DNA of 64,000 bases from Streptomyces sp. NBC_01775 (GTDB lineage Bacteria > Actinomycetota > Actinomycetes > Streptomycetales > Streptomycetaceae), in NCBI RefSeq assembly GCF_035917675.1, contig NZ_CP109104.1, positions 5,642,001-5,706,000 on the forward strand, read 5' to 3'. Positions 59,856 through 64,000 of this stretch are shown here, in pieces. The first letter of the stretch is position 1. Each line of letters opens with the position of its first letter. The position numbers and the translations under genes were made by a program. The notes under the pieces were generated by a model that was not told where the DNA came from, searched no databases, and worked only from the letters and a program-made list of their open reading frames with translations.

Positions 59856-61510
59856 ACCGCACCATCCTCAGCTTCGGGGGCGCCGTCGTCGCGCTCGCCG
59901 CCGTGACCGGGGTCGCGGCCCTCACGCCCGCTGACGAGGGCTCACAAGGCGCTGAGACGGCCTCGGAGGCCGCTCACAAGCCCGTGGAGCGCTCCACCCT
60001 GGTGTGCCCGCAGCCGAGCAGCTCGGACGTCGCGGAGACCTCCTACACGGCCTTCACCCCCAAGGGCCCCGGCGGCAAGAAGGGCGGCGCCGAACTCCAT
60101 CCGGCCGAACTCGCCGACCCGGAGGACTCCGCCGACCCTGGCACCGAGGACGGCAAGAAGGACGGCAAGAAGGGGAAGGACGACAAGGGCGACAAGGGCG
60201 ACAAGGACAGCAAGAAGGACGACAAGGCCGGTAAGGGTGAAAAGGCCGACAAGGAGAAGGGCGGCAGTCCGAAGCAGGGCGCCGCAGCATCCGGTCAAAA
60301 GCCCGTCGTACCCCTCACCTCACCCGGCGCCCCCGTCACAGCCGGCACGGACGACCCCGAAGCCCCGGCCCTGGTCGGCACGGCCGACGGCCCCTTCGCG
60401 CCGGGCTGGACCGTTCAGCAGACGACGAGCATCGGCGCGGGTGCCGGGCGTGGCCTGCACGGCGCGTCCTGCACGGCGCCCGACACCTCCTTGTGGTTCC
60501 CCGGCGCCAGCACGGCGGCCGACCGCCAGGACTACGCGCATCTCACCAACCCGGACAGCACCAGCGCCGTCGTCGACCTGGAGCTGTACGGAAAGAACGG
60601 CAAGGAGAAGGGCGGCGCCGGCACGGGCGAGGGCGTCACCATCCCGCCCCGCTCCACCGTCCCGGTGCTGCTGTCCACGCTGACGGCGAAGCCGGTCACC
60701 AACGTCACGCTGCACGTCACCGCGCGCACCGGCCGGGTGGGCGCACAAGTGCAGGCGTCCGACACGAAATTGGGCGGCGACTGGCTGGCGCCCGCGGGGG
60801 ACCCGAACCCGACCGCCGTCCTGCCCGGCATCCCCAAGGACGCGACCTCCGTACGGCTCGTCGTCTTCGCGCGCGGCGGGAAGGACGCCGACCTCAAGGT
60901 CCGGCTGGCGGGCGCCTCCAGTCTCATCAGCCCCGCCGGATACGAAACCCTGCATGTGAAGGGCGGTATGACCACCGCCGTCGACCTGAAGGAGCTCACC
61001 AAGGGCGAGGCGGGCTCCCTGGTGCTCTCGCCCGCCGAGGACGGCTCGGATGCCGCCCCCGTCGCCGCCGCCGTACGCGTCACCCGGGGCAAGGGCGCCA
61101 AGCAGGAGACCGCCTTCATCCCGTCGACGGCCCCCGTCGGCAAGCGCGCCACCGCGGCCGGCAACGGGTCCGGGGACGCCACCTTGGCGCTGACCGCGCC
61201 GGAGAAGGACGCCAGGGTCCGGGTGACCGCCTCAGCGGGCAGCGGCGGCGGCAGCGCCAAGAGCACCACGCTCACGGTCAAGGCCCACACCACCAAGTCG
61301 CTGGCCCCGCCTCGCCCCCAGGGCGGCAAGGGCACCTACGCGGTGACGGTCGAGCGGCTCTCCGGCGGACAGGTTCACGCGTCCCGGATGCTCACGCGAA
61401 AGCAGGACGGCGTCCCGGCCTTCACCGTCCAGACCCTCCCGGACGACGGCAGCACCGTCGCCGTGCCGCGGTCCTCGCAGGACTTGTCGGTGCTCAACGA
61501 CGGCAAGTGA
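59852..61510 (+). CDS. Secreted DUF5719-family protein
   Basis: 552 residues. The N-terminal signal/anchor TILSFGGAVVALAAVTGVAA is followed by TLVCPQPSSSDVAETSYTAF, a Lys/Asp/Gly-rich polyampholyte (KGKDDKGDKGDKDSKKDDK) and repeated beta-strand units typical of DUF5719 (LHGASCTAPDTSLWFPGAST, YAHLTNPDSTSAVVDLELYG, TVPVLLSTLTAKPVTNVTLH). Two cysteines may pair. GTG 59852 overlaps the stop of the GT2 gene, so the two are made together and probably act as one envelope unit. Biochemical role unknown. Confidence 0.85.
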   Translation: MNRTILSFGGAVVALAAVTGVAALTPADEGSQGAETASEAAHKPVERSTLVCPQPSSSDVAETSYTAFTPKGPGGKKGGAELHPAELADPEDSADPGTEDGKKDGKKGKDDKGDKGDKDSKKDDKAGKGEKADKEKGGSPKQGAAASGQKPVVPLTSPGAPVTAGTDDPEAPALVGTADGPFAPGWTVQQTTSIGAGAGRGLHGASCTAPDTSLWFPGASTAADRQDYAHLTNPDSTSAVVDLELYGKNGKEKGGAGTGEGVTIPPRSTVPVLLSTLTAKPVTNVTLHVTARTGRVGAQVQASDTKLGGDWLAPAGDPNPTAVLPGIPKDATSVRLVVFARGGKDADLKVRLAGASSLISPAGYETLHVKGGMTTAVDLKELTKGEAGSLVLSPAEDGSDAAPVAAAVRVTRGKGAKQETAFIPSTAPVGKRATAAGNGSGDATLALTAPEKDARVRVTASAGSGGGSAKSTTLTVKAHTTKSLAPPRPQGGKGTYAVTVERLSGGQVHASRMLTRKQDGVPAFTVQTLPDDGSTVAVPRSSQDLSVLNDGK

Positions 61511-61542
61511 CGCGACGGCAGGCGACGCGACGGCAGGTGACG
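61502..61542. repeat. 15-bp tandem repeat (about 2.7 copies) spanning the DUF5719 stop codon
   Basis: GGCAAGTGACGCGAC (61502-61516), GGCAGGCGACGCGAC (61517-61531) and a partial copy to 61542. The first unit contains the TGA stop. Confidence 0.7.
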
Positions 61543-61595
61543 GGGAGGGAGGGGGTGCCCTGGGCGCCCTCACATGGTCCTTCCCCGGGCCGTGA

Positions 61596-62045
61596 CTAGT
61601 CCTGCCCGTAGCGGGGGTCGACCGACTCCGGGGCGAGGCCGAGCAGTTCGGCCACCTGTTCCACGACGACCTCGTGGACGAGCAGGGCACGCTCGTCCCG
61701 GCTCCTTGTGCGGATCTCCACCGGCCGCCGGTAGACGATCACCCGGTCCGGGCGGTCGCCGTTGGCCTCGGTGATGCGGCCGAGCGGAACGGTCTCGTCC
61801 CCCTCGCGCACCTCGCCGTTGTCCGACCGCGGCACTTCCTGGACGGCGAACTCGACGCTCGCCAGCTGCGGCCAGTGCCGTTCGAGCCGGCTCACCGAGT
61901 CGCGCACGAGGTCGTCGAACGCCTCGGCCCTGCTGACGGCGAGCGGTACTTGGGGCGGCGCCACCGGTCCGCGCATGCCGCGGCCGTGTCGGTCTCGGCT
62001 GCGGGGCCGCGAATCGGACCGGCGCGGCGGTACGGGGCTGTTCAT
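61596..62045 (-). CDS. Zincin-like metallopeptidase-family protein with degenerate active site
   Basis: 149 residues from ATG 62045, with GGAGG four bases upstream. A basic disordered N-terminus precedes AEAFDDLVRDSVSRLERHWP, VPLGRITEANGDRPDRVIVY and ERALLVHEVVVEQVAELLGL. The last resembles the zincin_1 helix, but HExxH is replaced by HEVVVE, so zinc binding would be incomplete. Matches the position of Rv3259, between the whiB2 and pmm genes of M. tuberculosis (from memory). Probably not an active protease. Confidence 0.85.
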   Translation of the reverse strand: MNSPVPPRRSDSRPRSRDRHGRGMRGPVAPPQVPLAVSRAEAFDDLVRDSVSRLERHWPQLASVEFAVQEVPRSDNGEVREGDETVPLGRITEANGDRPDRVIVYRRPVEIRTRSRDERALLVHEVVVEQVAELLGLAPESVDPRYGQD

Positions 62046-62260
62046 CACCTCCGAGCCTAGCCCGCCCGGCGCCCCACGCGAGGTCCGACGGGCCTCGGCC
62101 GCCGTGCCGCGTCAGCGGGACCGTGGCGCGGGAGCCCGGGGCCCCTGTCCCCTTGCCGTCGTTTCCGCCTCCTTCCGGGCACCCTCCGCCGCCTTCCTGT
62201 CACCTTTATGACGGAACGTGGCACGAAATTTTTCGCAGGAAGACCAAAGGGGGCCGACCT
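62046..62260. other. Divergent intergenic region, zincin-like / DUF3499 side
   Basis: Mostly GC-rich without genes; a short AT-rich patch at about 62210-62235 probably marks promoter DNA. No -35/-10 pair could be fixed. Confidence 0.4.
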
Positions 62261-62404
62261 GTGACCGGAGTGCACCGCTTCGCGCTTCTCCCCGGGCCTC
62301 CGGGTGCCCGTCGTGAGGCGCTCGCGACCGCCGCGCCACAGGGCCGAGGGTGTCTTTCAGCAGATCAGGCGTTTCCGGCGAACCCGGACGACACGGCAGA
62401 GTGA
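62261..62404 (+). CDS. Candidate small ORF (47 aa) coupled to the DUF3499 gene
   Basis: GTG 62261 follows AAAGGGGG (62246-62253) with 7-nt spacing, one of the best ribosome sites in the window. The frame (VTGVHRFALLPGPPGARREA...) ends at TGA 62402-62404, four bases before the ATG of the DUF3499 gene, an arrangement suited to translational coupling. About two thirds of its third codon positions are G/C, below the local norm, and no family is recognised. It may be a leader peptide or a chance frame. Confidence 0.35.
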   Translation: MTGVHRFALLPGPPGARREALATAAPQGRGCLSADQAFPANPDDTAE

Positions 62405-62408
62405 CCTG

Positions 62409-62858
62409 ATGGCGAGTCGTCGCAGCCCGCTCAAGAGTGCGGTACGGTCCAACGTCGTGAGCCCTGTACGTCGCTGTTCGCGCACCGCTTGCGGTCGTCC
62501 CGCCGTCGCGACGCTGACGTACGTCTACGCGGACTCCACCGCCGTTCTGGGCCCCCTCGCCACCTACGCCGAGCCGCACTGCTACGACCTGTGCGCGGAG
62601 CACTCGGAGCGGCTCACCGCGCCGCGTGGCTGGGAGGTCGTCCGCCTGGCCATCGACGCCGCCTCGGCCCGCCCCAGCGGCGACGACCTCGAAGCGCTCG
62701 CCAACGCGGTGCGCGAGGCCGCCCGTACGCCGCCGCGCCAGGAGCAGCCGTCCCGGACCGCCACCGACGCGCTCGGCGGTCCCGACGGGCGCGACGCAGA
62801 CCCCATGGAGGTCGCACGGCGCGGCCATCTGAGGGTCCTGCGCTCCCCGGAGCCGTAG
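62409..62858 (+). CDS. DUF3499-family protein
   Basis: 149 residues from ATG 62409; GTG 62457 (VSPVRRCSRTACGRP) is an alternative with TACGGT at 62443-62448 as a possible leaderless -10 box. VRRCSRTACGRPAVATLTYV, STAVLGPLATYAEPHCYDLC and AEHSERLTAPRGWEVVRL are the conserved block; CSRTAC and HCYDLCAEH look like a zinc-binding set. Function unknown; an actinobacterial family that sits next to the phosphomannomutase gene, as Rv3258c does beside Rv3257c (from memory). Confidence 0.88.
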   Translation: MASRRSPLKSAVRSNVVSPVRRCSRTACGRPAVATLTYVYADSTAVLGPLATYAEPHCYDLCAEHSERLTAPRGWEVVRLAIDAASARPSGDDLEALANAVREAARTPPRQEQPSRTATDALGGPDGRDADPMEVARRGHLRVLRSPEP

Positions 62859-62945
62859 CGGCCCCCGGCGCCGCGACGCCGGGCTCACCCTCTTGGGTAG
62901 ATTTGGGGCTCGTTGACGACTGACAACCCCAGGAGAGGGCTGGCC

Positions 62946-64000
62946 GTGGCTGATCTGTCCCAGATCGTAAAGGCGTACGACGTGCGCGGAGTCGTGCCGG
63001 ACCAGTGGGACGAGGCGCTCGCCGGGCTGTTCGGCGCCGCCTTCGTGCACGTCACCGGCGCTTCCGCCATCGTCGTCGGACACGACATGCGCCCGTCCTC
63101 GCCCGGACTCGCGCGGGCGTTCGGGCGCGGCGCGGCCGGACAGGGCGCCGATGTCACCGAGGTCGGCCTGTGCTCGACCGACCAGCTCTACTTCGCCAGC
63201 GGGTATCTCGACCTGCCGGGCGCCATGTTCACGGCCAGCCACAACCCCGCCCGCTACAACGGCATCAAGATGTGCCGCGCGGGCGCCACTCCGGTGGGCC
63301 AGGACACCGGCCTCGGCGAGATCCGCGCCCTCGTGGAGGAGTGGTCGGACGCGGGAGCCCCGGCAGCCGACGGCCCCCAAGGCACCCTGACGCAGCGGGA
63401 CATACTGCGGGACTACGCGGAGTATCTGCGCAACCTGGTGGACCTGTCCGGCATCCGGCGGCTCAAGACCGTCGTGGACGCGGGCAACGGCATGGGCGGC
63501 CACACCGTCCCCACGGTCTTCGAAGGGCTGCCGCTCGAACTCGACGACCTGTACTTCGAACTGGACGGCACGTTCCCCAACCACGAGGCCAATCCGCTCG
63601 ATCCGAAGAACCTGGTCGACCTCCAGCACCGCGTCCGCGAGACCGGCGCCGACATCGGCCTCGCGTTCGACGGCGACGCCGACCGCTGCTTCGTGGTGGA
63701 CGAGAACGGCGACCCCGTTCCGCCTTCGGCGATCACCGCGCTGGTCGCCTCCCGCGAACTGGCCAGGGTCCCGGGCTCCACCGTGATCCACAACCTCATC
63801 ACCTCCTGGTCGGTCCCCGAGGTCGTCAAGGAGAGCGGCGGCACCCCCGTCCGCACCCGGGTCGGCCACTCCTTCATCAAGCAGGAGATGGCCGAGACCG
63901 GCGCGATCTTCGGCGGCGAGCACTCGGCGCACTACTACTTCCGCGACTTCTGGAACGCCGACACCGGCATGCTCGCCGCCCTGCACGTCCTGGCAGCCCT
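62946..64000 (+). CDS. manB: Phosphomannomutase/phosphoglucomutase (5' part; runs off the window)
   Basis: 351 residues present; no stop before base 64000. GTG 62946 has GGAGAGG upstream (MADLSQIVKAYDVRGVVPDQ). Alpha-D-phosphohexomutase motifs: MFTASHNPARYNGIK (phospho-serine loop), LAFDGDADRCFVVDENGD (magnesium loop) and FGGEHSAHYYFRD (sugar-binding GEHS loop). Interconverts mannose-6-P and mannose-1-P, feeding ManC (49704-50786) for GDP-mannose. The C-terminal phosphate-binding domain is missing from the window. Confidence 0.94.
   Translation, partial: MADLSQIVKAYDVRGVVPDQWDEALAGLFGAAFVHVTGASAIVVGHDMRPSSPGLARAFGRGAAGQGADVTEVGLCSTDQLYFASGYLDLPGAMFTASHNPARYNGIKMCRAGATPVGQDTGLGEIRALVEEWSDAGAPAADGPQGTLTQRDILRDYAEYLRNLVDLSGIRRLKTVVDAGNGMGGHTVPTVFEGLPLELDDLYFELDGTFPNHEANPLDPKNLVDLQHRVRETGADIGLAFDGDADRCFVVDENGDPVPPSAITALVASRELARVPGSTVIHNLITSWSVPEVVKESGGTPVRTRVGHSFIKQEMAETGAIFGGEHSAHYYFRDFWNADTGMLAALHVLAA

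Noticed and set aside
62218..62240. TGGCAC...TTTTTCGCA resembling a sigma-54 promoter
   Set aside because: Streptomyces lack sigma-54, and the spacing is wrong.

Overview
The window is high-GC chromosomal DNA from an actinomycete, almost certainly a Streptomyces. Evidence: GC-saturated third codon positions, frequent GTG and TTG starts, many 4-bp ATGA or GTGA gene overlaps, a WhiB developmental regulator, coenzyme F420 genes, twin-arginine and LPxTG-exported proteins, and strong GC-rich hairpin terminators. There are no rRNA, tRNA, CRISPR, phage or transposase signals. From memory (no search was run) the gene order follows S. coelicolor from roughly hutU (SCO3073) to manB (SCO3028). The part from gtrA/purK/purE to manB also follows M. 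tuberculosis Rv3277 to Rv3257c.

Layout. 0-0.5 kb: 5' end of a PLP decarboxylase (minus). 0.7-6.3 kb: histidine-utilisation operon hutU - M20 amidohydrolase - hutF - hutI. 6.3-7.5 kb: exported serine hydrolase. 7.8-13.6 kb: an accessory-looking block with a drug-efflux MFS/MarR pair, a SnoaL-like protein with an HxlR regulator, and a MerR/TipAS regulator coupled to a GT1 glycosyltransferase. 13.8-16.3 kb: sigma factor, anti-anti-sigma and anti-sigma kinase (sigI-arsI-prsI type). 16.6-19.7 kb: three-gene surface complex (LPxTG protein, DUF916-like protein, neocarzinostatin-fold protein). 19.8-24.2 kb: POT peptide transporter, two-component system, GtrA. 24.5-33.9 kb: purK, purE, membrane dipeptidase, Tat-exported propeller-amidohydrolase, GH16 glucanase, acyl-CoA dehydrogenase. 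34-36.7 kb: nucleotide-sugar dehydrogenase, CGNR regulator, VOC protein. 36.8-49.6 kb: cell-wall hub with five LytR-CpsA-Psr (LCP) ligases, a GT2 glycosyltransferase, a hotdog thioesterase, a TIGR03089 protein and an exported PGRP amidase. 49.7-64 kb: manC, AlkA-like glycosylase, fbiB, fbiA, cysteine dioxygenase, whiB, giant GT2 membrane protein, DUF5719 protein, zincin-like protein, DUF3499 protein and the 5' part of manB.

Working together. The hut genes carry urocanate to N-formylglutamate, and the M20 enzyme inside the operon is the best candidate for the missing last step. The 36-64 kb part looks like a cell-envelope hub: manC and manB make GDP-mannose, GT2 enzymes and the sugar dehydrogenase supply glycans, LCP proteins attach glycopolymers to peptidoglycan, and WhiB ties the region to sporulation septation.

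Most notable observations: a perfect 15-bp palindrome lying in frame inside the 5' end of the M20 gene; paired HxlR-type operators; co-occurring cysteines in four of the five LCP proteins that predict a tail-to-core disulfide; a Tyr/Gln-rich cytoplasmic tail on the giant GT2 protein beside an RGG/Tyr-rich tail on one LCP protein; and a recurring leaderless-promoter arrangement.
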